A stretch of DNA of 64,000 nucleotides from Zasmidium citrigriseum (GCA_002786025.1 NHNW01000055.1:212728-276727), one strand, 5' to 3'. Counted from the first letter of the stretch, positions 1 through 11,606 are shown. Notes: generated by a model not told the origin, from the sequence alone. A program made the numbers and translations.

Positions 1-509
1 GGGTGGCTAGCACAAGCCATGGAGGAAGCCTGTTGAGCAGGAGTTAATGAGGACAAGAGATACCGGAGGTAGTGCGTCGGGAGGTGCAGAGGCAAATGTG
101 GTGTTGGGTGGAGTATGCGTTGGTGAAACACCACAAGGGGGATATCTGTTCGGAGATGGTCTCCGTGGCCGGTCCTGCTGCTGCTTCTTCCCGCTGTTTT
201 GATCTGTAGTGGTGCGTTGCCGGTCTTTACGGGCCTGTACGAATCAGACTGGCTCTCCTAGTAAAGCGATGAGATAAGCCTTCTCCCAACGCCTTCAAGC
301 AATGAAAAATGAGGTTATGTCTTGTAGCCTAAATTCTCAGAGGTGTTGCTTCAATCGTGATCGAATGAGAGAGACTAGGTTCTTTACCGCCAAGCTCTTT
401 CACATGCCGGAAAATCCGAGCGCCTGAGGCAGCAACGATCCGGGCGATAGTCCGTGCAGTTGGCAGACGTCCGTCAAGTCTACAAAAACGACACGAGCAA
501 TGTCGAAAC

Positions 510-1214
510 ATGGCTGCGGAAGAGTGGTTAGAGGCTCGAGGACGAGCAATGCCCAACACGCCCGACTGGAACGACGCGATCGCTACTAATCTCGCGACAG
601 CTATGCCAATCCGCTTTGTGTCCTCGAGAGGCACGGTTTCCGAGGTGCCACTAGATGCGAAACCCACGCCTCCTATCGGAAACTTCCAGACAACTGCTCC
701 TCCGGTGCTTTTGTACCAGACGCCAACTCGACCAAGCAATGTCCTGGAGCGATATATCCCATCCACCGGAGTTCAGAAAATGGTCAAGAAATGGGGATGG
801 ACGGAGGGCACCGGTCTGGGTCTGACACAACAAGGAAGGTTCAATCCTCTTCCAATCCACCCAAAGAAAGACCGGTTTGGCATTCCATCGATGGCTACCT
901 CGCAACAGAGAGTCTCTACGAAGGAGCTGCGCTTTGCCCGACCTGTGGTGTTCCTCCTGCCGAATGAGAAGGTCCCTGTCAATACCAATACCGCCTTCTA
1001 CTACATTAGGTGCATTATTTGTCTTCGCCGACCACAGATCACGATTGCACGCCTTGCGGGCATGGCAGTTATGGAGGGCATGTTGCCAAAGGACCACAGT
1101 CTTAGTGTGCCTTCACTTGATATGCATTGTCGCACTAACTATAACTTTTCTTCGCCGCACTACCGCTATTCTTTCTTCCAAACCGCCTGCAAACCTCCAT
1201 CACCAATCTCTTAA
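510..1214 (+). CDS. G-patch domain protein, 3' part uncertain
   Basis: The 234-codon frame from an ATG at 510 contains a G-patch, roughly residues 88-127. It shows the spaced glycines and aromatic residues of the family (KKWGWTEGTGLGLTQQGR, then a basic tail KKDRFGIP). G-patch modules normally bind and activate DEAH-box RNA helicases in splicing or ribosome assembly, so a nuclear RNA-processing role is inferred from the family. After about residue 165 the frame loses character. A second frame near 1,035-1,090 reads as a Cys/His cluster (CTPCGHGSYGGH), suggesting that the real C-terminus is a zinc-binding segment reached by an intron or after a one-base frame break. The annotated end is therefore only the end of the open frame. 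Nothing recognisable lies between 1 and 509. Confidence 0.5.
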   Translation: MAAEEWLEARGRAMPNTPDWNDAIATNLATAMPIRFVSSRGTVSEVPLDAKPTPPIGNFQTTAPPVLLYQTPTRPSNVLERYIPSTGVQKMVKKWGWTEGTGLGLTQQGRFNPLPIHPKKDRFGIPSMATSQQRVSTKELRFARPVVFLLPNEKVPVNTNTAFYYIRCIICLRRPQITIARLAGMAVMEGMLPKDHSLSVPSLDMHCRTNYNFSSPHYRYSFFQTACKPPSPIS

Positions 1215-1303
1215 TACCGAAGATACCATTCCTCCTCTACACCATAGACGATCTAGCTTCCTCTGCCTTTCGCGCCGCCTCAGTTGTCGCGATCTCCGCC
1301 CTC

Positions 1304-2677
1304 GTGCGCATCGCCGTCTTTGGTCTCCTCTTCCACTTCGCCATGCTTGACTATGATCTGTTGGACGCGATCGTCGCGAATTTCAGTTACATGATGCTAT
1401 GCGTCGCCACTGGAGCACAGGTCGCGTACGACGTCGGCTTCTACTTACAGCTCTCCCCGGCCGACCACCTGGCCACTCCCTCAAGCTTCTGCTTTTGTTG
1501 TTACTATGCGATCTCTTGAGGTGAGTTCAGATTGATTCCTTCCACGACAAACCCTGCGCTCACCCTACGCTTAGGCCTGAAACCACGGAGTTGGATCTGT
1601 CGACCAACCGGGACTCTGCTCTTCGTCGCTTACTCGACCGCTCTCATCGTGGCTCCTCGCGAAGCTATCATGCCTCTCATCGCGCTTTTGCTCGGTGTAG
1701 CTTACTACTTTCAATTCCGCCGTAAGTCATGAACGCATGGGATAAAGAGACGAACTGATTCACTGACCTTGTCGTTCAGACTCGCAAAAGGGCGCTGGAT
1801 ATATATTCTCGTCTACCCCAAGCTTGAACAGTAGCAAGAGGTTGAGAAGCCTAAGGAGTCCGCAGCCAACAGGGTCTCCAACATCAGCGAGCTTTTTGGC
1901 AATATCGCCAGTCACTCCGACTGCGTTCGGGACCTCATGATCGTCACCAGCGTGAACCAGACATCCGCTCAAGCCATGAACGAATTTCGTACGATCCGTC
2001 AAGGCCTCAACGACGAGCCATACCCTATCGACGCTGTCGTTCTCTGGCGAAACAACGGAGGACATCAGTATCCCATTTTCCGCACCGACTCCGACTCCGA
2101 TTCCGACTCCATCAACGAGTTGTACTTACCCTACAACCACAACACGTTGCAGGGTTACGCCGCGACTGTCATACGCCTGCATCCAATTGCCAATGCACGA
2201 TTCATGAGAACGCTGTGTACAGAGCTCTCTTTCACACTCAACGACCTCTTACACCACTCATCTGTGAACTGGCTTGCGACCTTGTTCCTAGTCAACCCAC
2301 CCCAGGCGCAGATGACCTTCGACGTCACCTACAAGTTCGTTTTCAAGTCCGACGACGGCGAATGGGTAACGGACGTGGACGGCGGCCACCTCCAAACGCG
2401 TCAAGTGGCGGTCTAGAGTCCCCATGGCATCCGGCTGATCGATATCGTCCATCACCTCGACTTGCTCATTCGACTGGGAGTGCCGCGCGGCATTGCACTC
2501 CCATCTCTCATCCCGCTCATGATGGCGATGGACATCAAGCTTTGCACCCGTGTCGATTCTGCTCTTTCCGAAGACGGCCCAATCGTTCGCATGGCGATTC
2601 GCAATACCATGGTCAAGCGCAAGGGCCGCACAGACTTCCACGGATGGGCAGATCGCCATCGGTACCTTTCGGCTTGA
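1304..2677 (+). pseudogene. Broken gene, membrane-type N-terminus, unknown family
   Basis: No family is recognised. The 5' part (1,304-1,720) encodes hydrophobic stretches (for example LLFVAYSTALIVAP and MPLIALLLGVAYYF) that look like membrane segments. A good intron pattern follows at 1,722-1,779 (GTAAGT donor, CTGAC branch, TTCAG acceptor). From about 1,785 to 2,677 a single frame reads as a plausible soluble protein. It contains a DSDSDSDS run at about 2,090-2,110 and is interrupted by two in-frame TAG codons at 1,832-1,834 and 2,414-2,416. The frame continues with the same character after each stop. Joining the 5' exon to this frame also needs a phase change, so more than one lesion is present. 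It could be a decayed gene, or the TAGs could be RIP-type CAG-to-TAG changes. Confidence 0.4.
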
Positions 2678-2916
2678 TGTAGGAGTGGGAGGATTTGCTT
2701 TTGTTCTTTCATGATCTTACTTTGTGCTGTCTATGCATTTGGTTGCCGCAGGACGGCTCGCGGAGGTTGGAGAAGATGTTTTGCATTAACACCTGTCTTT
2801 GTAGGTTGGAAAGAACGACGACGAGTATGAGCAATATGGAGTGTTCTCCTTTTGACGACCTTGGCATTTCCTGCACGTTTGGTCTGGGCATCTCCAGCAT
2901 CTCCAGCCCCTGAAAA

Positions 2917-3916
2917 TTGCGCGATCTTGGACTCCAAATCGCTGAGCGGAAGCCCTTCCGCAAAACCCACAAGGGCTCAAGAACCTCTCTTCTCCTACGT
3001 TCTTTAACCACCACCCAACGTCCGTCAAACACCGCCACACAACGCTTGCCTACGACACCCTCACCACCCGCTCTCCCTCAACCTCTTAGACGCCAAGCCA
3101 AAAGTTTCAACGTGGCACATCCAAGATCCATCACCATCGAGGTTCACGATATCCTCTCCCTCTCTCTCGCCAGCCCCAAACTGTACCTGAACCCTATCGA
3201 GCTCGAGTTTGTCAAGCGTGAGTAAAACCATCAAAGACAAGTGGGTTCCCAGCTAACATTGGAAGGCATCCACTACGTTATGATTGACCAGCTCCCATAC
3301 AACGTCGAGCTCAACTTTCCACCGTACGACCATGCCCTGAAGTTCGTCGAAAAGTGCTGTCTTCCGTTTCGCCACGACAGCAACACCCTAGTCCTCCACA
3401 TCATGAGCTGGTTCCGCACCACACGCGGGCACACTACCGACGTCTTCCTCCTCAGCATCGAGAACTTGAACAGATCGATCAACTGCATCTTGCAGTACAT
3501 CCACGCGCTTGAGATCCTCGAGACGACCCTGCACCTCTTCTGCCGAAACGACAGCATCCCATTCACCAAGCCTGCTATCGCCCGTGAACTCCTCGCCCTC
3601 CTTTCTCATACATGCATTACTTTAACGAGGGCGTGAGGATGAGGTGAACATACGGCGCCAGCGGTAAGGTTTTGAAGAGCGGTGACTAACTACAAGCAAA
3701 TAAGTGGTCTGGGACAAGCTATGGCAGAACCTCATGGAACTGGATACTGCCTTACTTGAATCAAGTAAGCAGAGATTTCGTGCAAAGCTTAGCGAGCCTG
3801 CAGAGGTAAAGGCAGAGGTCAAGCTCGAGCGAGCGCACTTTTGGATGAAGCTTCCCCCCCGACCAAAGATGTTGGTAACTTCGACCTTGTATAGATTGGA
3901 TCAATTGGCTTCATAG
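2917..3916 (+). CDS. Hypothetical spliced gene
   Basis: Exon 1 opens at 2,917 and ends in FVK. A clear 48-bp intron lies at 3,218-3,265 (GTGAGT donor, GCTAAC branch, GGAAG acceptor). Removing it joins the frame to IHYVMIDQLPYNVELNFPPYD and a well-behaved stretch to about 3,600. A second intron is likely in 3,660-3,705 (GTAAGG donor, GACTAAC branch, acceptor AAG near 3,695-3,705), leading into the frame VWDKLWQNLMELDTALLESS that ends at 3,916. The phase of the second junction could not be fixed, so the C-terminus is provisional. No conserved domain is recognised. The protein would be soluble, with no signal peptide or membrane segment. Confidence 0.4.
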
Positions 3917-3982
3917 CTTGGGCCTTCGATACCGAGAGAAGCAGCGGCAGCAGAGGAAGCTCACGCCAGACGCAGGTAATTC

Positions 3983-5033
3983 TCACTCGAAGCTTGATCT
4001 GCCACTGGGGTGCAGACTTGACGACCGGATGGACAAGCATGTTCGATCAAGACGTCCCTCGAAAGCGATTTTTGGTTGAATACATCTGGCCACATGAGGA
4101 AGAAGGAGATCACCGTCCGGCTCTTGCTCTTCACGAGGCTCAACATGGCCCATGAACCGGTTCTCGACTTCCCAGGTATCGAACTTGCGGAAATACTCCA
4201 CAAGGTGAAAATCGGCCGCGAGTACGGCGTTGCAGGCTGCAAGCGTAACTTTCTGCTGGCGTACGCCGATGGAGCTCCACATCTCCTCGAGCAAACAGAT
4301 CACGACAGGGCGAGGCAGGGTTTGAACTTCGCAGGCATATCTGACCAGGTTTCTCGGGGAGGATGCTATCGTGGGGCGGATCCAGTACAAGGTACAGAGC
4401 GGCTTGCTTCCGACACCATGTGCAAGAACCTGGCAGTTGGAAAATACTTCCACTCACTTGGGAACGGTCTCCGCATCCATTGGCTCTCTGTGGTGGACTT
4501 GGAGATCCCAGTTCTTGATGCAGACTCGGACGTCGCGGACAGCTGTGGCGTAAGGACGGTGGGGGAGCTGCTCGAAGAATGTCTCCACCTTTCCTCCGGC
4601 GATCATGAGAGAATGACGGCCACCGGCGTCTATCTGAACGATGTTCGAACAGGCTCCAAACCGGAGGCCAATGAACTCATACCGAAATTGGCGACAGACT
4701 CGAGTCAGAGGATCGGGTCGAGCGAGTAGATTCTTGGCCACCGGAAGAGCGAATTTGTGGATTGGGTTGCGCAATTCGATCGCCAGGTGGAGGAAGCGAA
4801 AGACGGGAGGGTTGACGGTGGCGGCGATGAGACCAGAGGATCCGGATATGACTGTGGGAGCTGCTGCGCGAGCGGGTCTCCCTAACAGACGATGGGAGCA
4901 TGATCGGCGGCTGTTGTTGAAAAGTTGTGGGAGAGTTCTCGGCCGTGGCGGTGACGTCGGAAGGAGAGCGAGATGTGGTTGGGTTGGGCGCGGATGCGCT
5001 GTGCCGGCGAGTCTGTTTGGCGGGCGATATCAT
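3983..5033 (-). CDS. F-box-like (2EXR-type) protein, frame break near 5' end
   Basis: The diagnostic segment reads FRFLHLAIELRNPIHKFAL, followed by a short linker and RVCRQFRYEFIGLRFG. This is the pattern of the large fungal family of short F-box-like proteins (FRFLDLPxELRNxIYE... CRQIRxE), also seen in the gene at 12,603-14,021. A 51-bp intron at 4,407-4,457 (GTGAGT donor, CCAAC branch, GGAAG acceptor) removes an in-frame TGA and continues into NKPLCTLYWIRPTIASS. The only in-frame-looking ATG (5,033) opens a Ser/Pro/Arg-rich leader. That leader is in a different phase from the conserved segment, with the switch somewhere in 4,800-4,930, near a T4 run on the coding strand. Function beyond a possible adaptor role is unknown. 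Confidence 0.5.
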
Positions 5034-5249
5034 TGTTGGCTGCTTTGGGCGAAGAAGTGCAAGATTGGAGAAAAGCTCGAAAAGTAGCGATCACGAAAGG
5101 CAAAGTCTTCTTTGAAGACGAACAGGACAAACGCACGAAGACACACCGTCGGATCCTCCTCCGCCACCTCACCAAGCTCAGTGTGTATCGTCCGCTCCAA
5201 GATTCTTCGCACCGTCTGTCCACAGGGTGAGGCTGCTCTGCTTGTCTAA

Positions 5250-5664
5250 AAGTCGCTCCGCGTAGATGAAGGCAGTATACTGGGTGTAACTCTCCTTCAT
5301 TGGACTCTTCTATTCCGGCAAGATCGTGAGCCTGGTCAGCCTCCAGCTGCCATTGTGAGATATGTTGAAAGAATCTCTCGAAGCGCCCACGCAAACGAAG
5401 GAAGACGCCATCCACCTCGAGACTGCACTTCTCCATTTCTCCTTCAGCGTGACGCAGTGCGCTGGATTTGCCCTGGCAGGCCTTCGTGTGGCTGGAGATG
5501 GAAAAGGTGATGTAGTTGGAGGGTGAGGGTCGTGCGACGACCACCGCCGGGTGTTTAGATCCACCGGAATCGATCTTTCCTTGGGCTCGGAGGGTTGAAC
5601 GACGGATGGGCATGCATCTGGGTATCCAGACAATGTCGCCGGTGTCGAAGTGGAGTGGGAACAT
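5250..5664 (-). CDS. Hypothetical protein, 3' end unresolved
   Basis: An ATG at 5,664 opens MFPLHFDTGDIVWIPRCMPI, followed by a segment with GGSKHPAVVVARPSPSNYIT. The combination of a GDIVWIP start with a Gly/His-Pro-Val-Val core resembles a common uncharacterised fungal protein type, but no named domain can be assigned. The frame stays open to 4,882. That would overlap the start of the neighbouring F-box-like gene on the same strand, so the downstream part is probably non-coding or lies after an intron. The end given is arbitrary, at the point where the amino-acid pattern stops looking natural. Confidence 0.3.
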
Positions 5665-5769
5665 TGCTGCTGATTTGAGGTATGGTTTGCTGTTGAAAAC
5701 GGTGTGGAAGAGAGCTGTGAGGCAGAAAGTACTCCTCTTAAGTACAGCTCCATCTTTGCGCACATGACA

Positions 5770-6870
5770 GGACGATCTAGGTGAGAATTGATCTAAAGAC
5801 TGCCCACTTTAGTCCTCACTTCGATGGCAACATACTCGGACTTGACTCGTTGAAAGTCTCGCAGCTAGTGAGCATATCGTGCGTTATCGAGAATAGTCTT
5901 TTGGATCACTGCAACTGCGAGTATGAGGTTTTCATAGTTGGAGCTCGTTCCAACAAGAAGAGCAGAAGTCCAACGACCTAATATAGCGCTAAGAACGAAG
6001 TGACAAGCTCGTGATCCCAAATGAGCGCTGCAGAAAGAACTGAATCGATGTTTGGCGCTTGGTGTCCTCACTCGAGCGATGCTGAGATACAATAATACAC
6101 TGAGAAAGGCGCCAGAGCTGGGAAGACCCATTCGTACAGTGAGACTGCAGCTCACCATGGGATTCTAGGGGACAACATTCGCCACAACGCTGTTCTGTCC
6201 AGTAGGTGCCCCGCCACTCCAGGTACGGTCTCAGTCATCGATACTCAGTCTTCAAGCCGTTGAGCATGCATTGCAGAGCTTGGTCGGCAGGCTATGTTTG
6301 GGGATCATCCGGCCCACGCCCGACGAGAAGACTCGGCTAGCTGCCTTTCAACATCCAGTATCGGATAGTTCGAGAAAGTTGTCCCTATGGTCTGCGTGAT
6401 ATCGTTTGAGCTGTCAGTGATAGTATATTAGGCTTTGGCCCGGTATCCCCAGATGAAGCTCGAAGTTCTGCCGTTAGAACGGGCACAGGTTGAAATCAAA
6501 ACAATCTCGGAGTCTTGAAGTCTAGTGAACATCCGGAGATCTTGACTTTGTTGTCCCAGTCTGTCATCTCTGGTAAGGAACTGGTTCGATTTCTTCGGAA
6601 GACAAGCATTGAATGCATGGAACGTTTGGGAACGAAGACGCTGTTGGAATACAGATGCAGCTTTTGTGCAGCGAGCAAAGCTTAGCAAAGTCAAAATGCC
6701 GTGGGAAGATTGTTCTAGGGAAAGGTTCACCCCAATGCCCAGCGTGGTGAAAGGTGAGAACGAAGCTAAGAATGCCATAGACAGCCAGCCGCTGACTTTC
6801 CCATTACCAAGCTTCGAGATCCCAATACACTCCCGAACAAACGCTTAAGCATTCCTCCTAAATAGAAAAA
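5770..6870. other. No gene recognised
   Basis: Only short open frames without coherent composition or splice patterns are visible on either strand. The stretch 6,428-6,848 is open on both strands, but neither reading shows a domain, signal peptide or credible start context. It is probably intergenic sequence between the minus-strand gene ending near 5,250 and the membrane-protein gene ending at 6,874. Confidence 0.4.
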
Positions 6871-6873
6871 ATC

Positions 6874-8211
6874 CTAAGCCTCGGATGCTCTCGTCGAAGG
6901 TCGTCCTACCGCAACTCCTCTTCCTTCCTTCTTCCCAAAGCGTTTCTTCTCCTCGAGCGTCAGATCAGCATTCTCGCCCCGGGCATAGAAGTCCCTCTGT
7001 GATGGCGTGGCATCCTGCTTCCGAACAAGCGGCGCCAAAGGCCGAACCACCCAGTCGAAGTCGCCAATCTTCTCCTTGTCCCGCCCAATGAGACAAAGGT
7101 GGTTCTTGCCACTACACACCCGGCAAGCATACCAGTCGTTCAATGTGCCGTCATCATTCTTCAGCCAGTAAGACTGATCTTGTCGGACCCGGCGATCCGC
7201 GCACTGGACCGATGGGAAAATGTCTCGCAGAGGTCTGCTTCGATGCTTTGCTGGAGCAAGTTCCTCCCATTCGTCGATCATTGCCAGAACTTCAGCTTCC
7301 AGTTCAGGCGCCACTTCTCGCACGTCTTTGATCGTCTTGTCTTCGACGTTGACCAAGAGACCAATTCGAGAGTTTTGTGCATTGGTATTCGTCGCCAGGG
7401 CTGCCTCATCTTCTTCATTCTCGTCGCTGGTATCTCCAAGATCAATCACAAGGCTACGCTGCTGAACATCGATGACCTCGGCGACCGCTCCTTCAACTTG
7501 CGTGCTATCGTCTTCCGGGACTTCATGACGCCGAAGGAAGTTGTCACCGTTCTCCTCTTGTTGGGACTCTTGAAGATACGGCCGAGGGACGTCCTGAAAT
7601 TGTATCGCAGGTGTTTCTGCGCCGAGGGAGTTGGAGGCGGCAGAAGGCGAAGGCGGTCGGACGGCGGCGGGTGTTGGCTTGCTTCGAAGCTCTCGACTGA
7701 TGCTGGCGAGAAGACAACCAAATAGCGAGAGCGACCCCAGCAGAACCACCCCAGGCAAAATAGCTTTCAGCAGGTTGTCTCGTGTATCAATCTCGAACAA
7801 GAGCCACAGAAGAGCCGCGATGATGGCAAGAAATGTCAGAACCACCATCAGAATCCTATGCTCCCGAGCCCAAGTCCTTGCGACGGTTTGCAGTTGCTTG
7901 GGAGAAGGTAGCCTCGGAAGGAAGACCATATAGACTTGGCCAGCCAGAAAGCTAGCCCCAGAAATGCCGACGTAGCGCCCGATTCTGCTTTCGAAGAGAT
8001 AAGAGTACAACAGACCGAGGACGGCGAAGGCGAGCGGCAGGACGAAGTGCTTCTTTCCCATGTCGGCGGCCGTGATCTTGAAGTGAGTAGCAGGATCAGC
8101 GTGCTTCCTGGGAGTCTTCTGGTGGCTTTCGGGTGAAGGCGACTGCATCTCGAGGGTCGGCGAATTCGGCATGATGTGGGGTGTTGGCGGGGGGATGGGA
8201 GTGTGCGGCAT
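6874..8211 (-). CDS. Multipass membrane protein with cytosolic Cys-containing tail
   Basis: This is an uninterrupted 445-aa frame. Residues 1-50 are Pro/Ser/Thr-rich and probably disordered. Four hydrophobic segments follow, at about 55-73, 82-99, 119-140 and 147-170, and the remaining 270 residues are acidic and soluble. The tail ends with a conserved-looking block at about 350-405, containing a WYACRVCSGKNHLCL cysteine cluster that could bind zinc, and WVVRP. No named family is recognised. The layout (short N-terminus, two helical hairpins, long tail) suits an endomembrane or nuclear-envelope protein, but that is inference. ATGs at residues 14, 22 and 51 are alternative starts, and the last would leave only a short leader before the first membrane segment. 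Confidence 0.82.
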   Translation of the reverse strand: MPHTPIPPPTPHIMPNSPTLEMQSPSPESHQKTPRKHADPATHFKITAADMGKKHFVLPLAFAVLGLLYSYLFESRIGRYVGISGASFLAGQVYMVFLPRLPSPKQLQTVARTWAREHRILMVVLTFLAIIAALLWLLFEIDTRDNLLKAILPGVVLLGSLSLFGCLLASISRELRSKPTPAAVRPPSPSAASNSLGAETPAIQFQDVPRPYLQESQQEENGDNFLRRHEVPEDDSTQVEGAVAEVIDVQQRSLVIDLGDTSDENEEDEAALATNTNAQNSRIGLLVNVEDKTIKDVREVAPELEAEVLAMIDEWEELAPAKHRSRPLRDIFPSVQCADRRVRQDQSYWLKNDDGTLNDWYACRVCSGKNHLCLIGRDKEKIGDFDWVVRPLAPLVRKQDATPSQRDFYARGENADLTLEEKKRFGKKEGRGVAVGRPSTRASEA

Positions 8212-8523
8212 TGCCGCAGAGTCGGGTCAAGAAGTCGATTCGGGAGTTTCGAAGGAGCGGGAGATGACGCCGAGGAACTCTGGACAGGCTGGTAGCTGGG
8301 AGTGATGGGATGAAGGAATGTTTTGCAATCGGTGCTTGTGGGAGAGGTCGCTCGCTTCGCCGGGATTTGTTCGGCCGGGGCTTTGTCCGTCCCCGCTTTC
8401 ACATGCCGACGTGAATCGAGTGAATGAATCGTGAAACATGCAATGTATTCTCTTGCGGCAGAAAAGAGAGGATCAATTCCGCCATGACATCCCAGATTAT
8501 CTTCAATTCTATTCCATGGGTAC

Positions 8524-8792
8524 ATGTCCAAGATAGCCGTGATCGAACCGGCTCCCAAAAGCACCAAGGGCGCCGCCGCATTCGAGGCTTCATCGCACCG
8601 AACAGCGAGGCAACACGAGACCGCCTCAAACACAACTCTTCCTCTGCGCTTCATTGATCAGATACAGAAACAGACGGCAGTCGATCCTGATCTGAAGCTC
8701 ATCATCGCGCTCATCACGGACTCCCGAAACCAAAACAGTCTCAACCACCCGATCATCGACACTTCCACATCCGTCGCCAAAGCCAAATCGGC
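8524..8792 (+). CDS. Possible first exon of a hypothetical gene
   Basis: ATG at 8,524 opens MSKIAVIEPAPKSTKGAAAF and continues through a helix-prone stretch (FIDQIQKQTAVDPDLKLIIALITD). A strong donor GTAAGT at 8,793 falls immediately before the frame's stop codon, so this is more likely an exon than a complete 90-aa protein. The next exon was not located with certainty; the candidate coding stretch near 9,490-9,900 on the same strand may belong to it. No domain is recognised. Confidence 0.3.
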
Positions 8793-8799
8793 GTAAGTG

Positions 8800-9470
8800 C
8801 CCGAAGACTCTTCAACTCTGAAGCTTGGAGAAATACGGCCATGCATTCATGGCTCGGTCCATGATGTGGCCCATCTGTCGTCCCTTCGTATCCACTTCAA
8901 GGTCATCCACTTCGATCCAAACGCCGACAATTCAGGCTAATACCTAATCTATGATCTGCGTAGCAGTGTGAGGACTGAGATGAAGCGGATATGCATGAAT
9001 CTAGAGAAGCTCCGACGTCGTCCATCGCTGAACCATGCTTCCAGCGTTGCCGTCTCCCGCACCGAGAATTTTTCTTGATGGAGTTGAGCGTTGAGGCGTT
9101 GCAAGACTACAATTTCCAATAGCACGACTGCTACCTCAGCTTATCCCAACAACCCCTCAATACTGTTGCCACAATAATTCGGGTCATACCAGATTGATAC
9201 CCCCAAAACACCTAATGCAAACCAACATTACCAACCAATCGAGGACCACTCACTGCTCCGCGCCCCCAGGCGGATGAGGATGCACACGTCCACGATCCGA
9301 ATGTCCACGAGACTGTTGCGGCACTTGCTTCTCAAAGAATGATGATGGCATATGTTTGTGTGTGTCCCGAAGTGCCAGGGAGCAGTCGCAATATCATCAC
9401 TGCCCTTACCAACATTCCGATTCTTCTCCCACTTCTCATATCGACGAGTACGTGGGAAGTCTCACCGAAG
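8800..9470. other. No gene recognised
   Basis: No coherent frame is visible on either strand and no repeat is obvious. It may hold introns or untranslated sequence of the gene that appears to start at 8,524. Confidence 0.35.
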
Positions 9471-9489
9471 AGCACAGCGCTGTAGCTGA

Positions 9490-9896
9490 CTGGATATATT
9501 ATATCTGGCGGCGGTCAATCGCAAACTTGCAGCGCAGATCTTGGGGATAGTCGGCCTGCTACTTCACGAGACTCTCCTCTCCTCCCTCGGACAGAAGCGC
9601 GATGGATTGCCGAAGACCGAATAGTGCATTTCATTCTGCCATACGCCGGCCTAATCGAAGAGCTGGTGATAGAGGAGCTCAGCGAGCACTGCTTCGGACA
9701 GGCGGTCGGCGTGACCGCAGAAGGAGAAAGCGGTCTAAGTATTCATACCGGGGGCATAGGTGGCATGGTGGCTTCTTCCACATCTTCAATCGGTCTTGGG
9801 ACTGCGCTTGCGGTGGAGCTTGTGTACGGGGACCAAGAAACATCAGCACCGCGAGACGGCAGAGAGACACCGAAGCATGAGGAGGGAGGACGTTGA
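9490..9896 (+). CDS. Candidate coding exon(s), two competing frames
   Basis: Two plus-strand frames look coding. One reads YLAAVNRKLAAQILGIVGLL and then HETLLSSLGQKRDGLPKTE, stopping near 9,638. The other starts near 9,590 and reads RIVHFILPYAGLIEELVIEE, then a Gly/Ser-rich stretch (GLSIHTGGIGGMVASSTSSI), ending at 9,896. They overlap and cannot both be right unless an intron or frame break joins them. The opposite strand is also open (9,743-10,126). No domain is recognised, and this entry marks a place to check rather than a settled gene. Confidence 0.25.
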
Positions 9897-10133
9897 AGCG
9901 CTAGGGAATCGGAGCTGGCCTCCAGAAAAGGATTGTTCCTGATGGAGCGAAGGGCAGGAAACTCTTTGGCCACCCGATGCGCGCGCCTGCTGGTGAAGGT
10001 AGTGTTGAGAATGTTGTAGAAGTTTTGCACGCGGCCAGTACCCACAAGGATTGATCCTGTATGTATGCAGGGAGCGCGCACAGAAGATGTACCCCGAATG
10101 TTGATCACACTCTCCTCAACACCCATCCTTTGC

Positions 10134-11606
10134 TTACATCTTCAACTGCAACAACGCCAGCGCGGCCTTCACAGCCCCAACAGCATCCTCCACACCGAGA
10201 GCGTGTGCTGCGAAACGCTTTCCGCCTAGCTTCTGGCTGCGGATGGTGCAGACCTTGGCGGCGGCTTTCTTATCGTTCGGCGGCATGTCGGAGAAAGCTA
10301 AGATGGCATTAGTATTGGATTGTATGGTATGAATCAACTTATACACATTCTGCTGGTCCAGGCAGCTGAAAAGTTTTATCATGTTGTGGAGGGCAAGAGC
10401 GGCGTCTTGTGGAGAGCCGTCGACATATGGAAAAGCGAGAGCGTGTCGTGCTAGTTTGCCATTGGTGCGGATGACCTCGAAAGCCTGGTGTAGCGTGTAG
10501 AAGGTGGAGTTCATGTTGGCCTGTTGGCGAAGCTCTTGTCGGCGGGTTTCGATAGCCAAGGCTTTGGAAAAGGGGGCGGCCCAGGCGGCCGCCGTGGAAT
10601 CATCCAACACTGCCATGCAACACCGTACGTTATTGAATGTGTGGAGATTGTGTCTGGCGCCCGCCGAGTACAAGAAGATCTCATGTGAGACTTGACGTTT
10701 GAATGCGCACGCCGCAATCATTAACAAGTCCTCCACTTCATCTGATGGATGTTCTCCATGAGCTCATACAGCGTCTTGATGAATTCGACCCCGAGATTCC
10801 GCACGGCGATGACATCTTCAATGGAGTTGCGGACTTGCTTCCTCCCGAACTTCGCAGAGGGTCCCGTTTCTTTTGTTTGCGCCACTGTTCAGCAAAGCCG
10901 AAGTTCTGAATGGTTGCTGCTGCTTTCTGGACCCCCTTTCTTGAGTCTGAATCTCTCATCTAGGCGGCGAGCCAGGTACAGTGCATTTACTGCTTCCGAA
11001 GATGTCGGATATGAGCAGGTTGATGACCAGTCATGCATTCCCCGCTCATGTAGTTGAAGTTTGAATCGCCGTCTTTCCTTTTCCTCCGCAGGCATTTCCT
11101 CGCATTGACTTAGCCTGAATGTCAACAACATTCGGATGGTCTTGAAAACCTCCACAATGTATCGCACGATCTGTTCCACTTCTTCTGTGATTTCAAGTAG
11201 TGCGAAAAGCCGATCCCCGTGTGGGTTTGAGACCCGCTGAAAGAGCCGACGCATTTCTGATCTGGGGTGGCGCTGTGGGCGGAACAGGTATAGTACCGCG
11301 TTGGCCGCTTTAGTGTAGACGTCCAGATGCCGTCTTATCTCGTCGGCCTGGGTGCTGGTGCTGAATATTACTTCGTTCATGTAGCCGAGCGTCCGGACTG
11401 TTACTGTCAATTCTTCCTCGGCGTCTTCCATTGCTGCAGCATACGCGCCGTCGTCCAAAGCGTACATGGCGTGCACCGTGGCGTCTGGTAGAGTGATCTG
11501 AGGCCTATTGTCGATTAGTCTCTGCTGTTTCGTGAGAAAATGGGACGTACATCTTCGCCATCAGAGCCCGCATTAAGGACCCGCCCTTTTCAAAGAATCC
11601 CTCCAT
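10134..11606 (-). pseudogene. Helical hypothetical protein gene with frame breaks
   Basis: Exon 1 starts at 11,606 (MEGFFEKGGSLMRALMAKM). A 46-bp intron at 11,505-11,550 (GTACGT donor, ACTAAT branch, AATAG acceptor) joins it cleanly to PQITLPDATVHAMYALDDGA and about 165 residues of helix-rich sequence. The frame then changes three times without splice sites: at about 10,960 (near a G5 run), at about 10,850, and at about 10,745. From there a final open frame of about 195 residues runs to 10,134 (from SDEVEDLLMIAACAFKRQ to the C-terminus ALALLQLKM). All segments share the same helical, Ala/Leu/Arg-rich character, so they look like one gene of about 450 codons. Alternatively they are two adjacent genes whose stop and start overlap as TAATG. 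No family is recognised. Confidence 0.5.

Noticed and set aside
7099..7725. A 208-codon plus-strand open frame
   Set aside because: It is antisense to the membrane-protein gene 6,874-8,211; no domain and no independent support.
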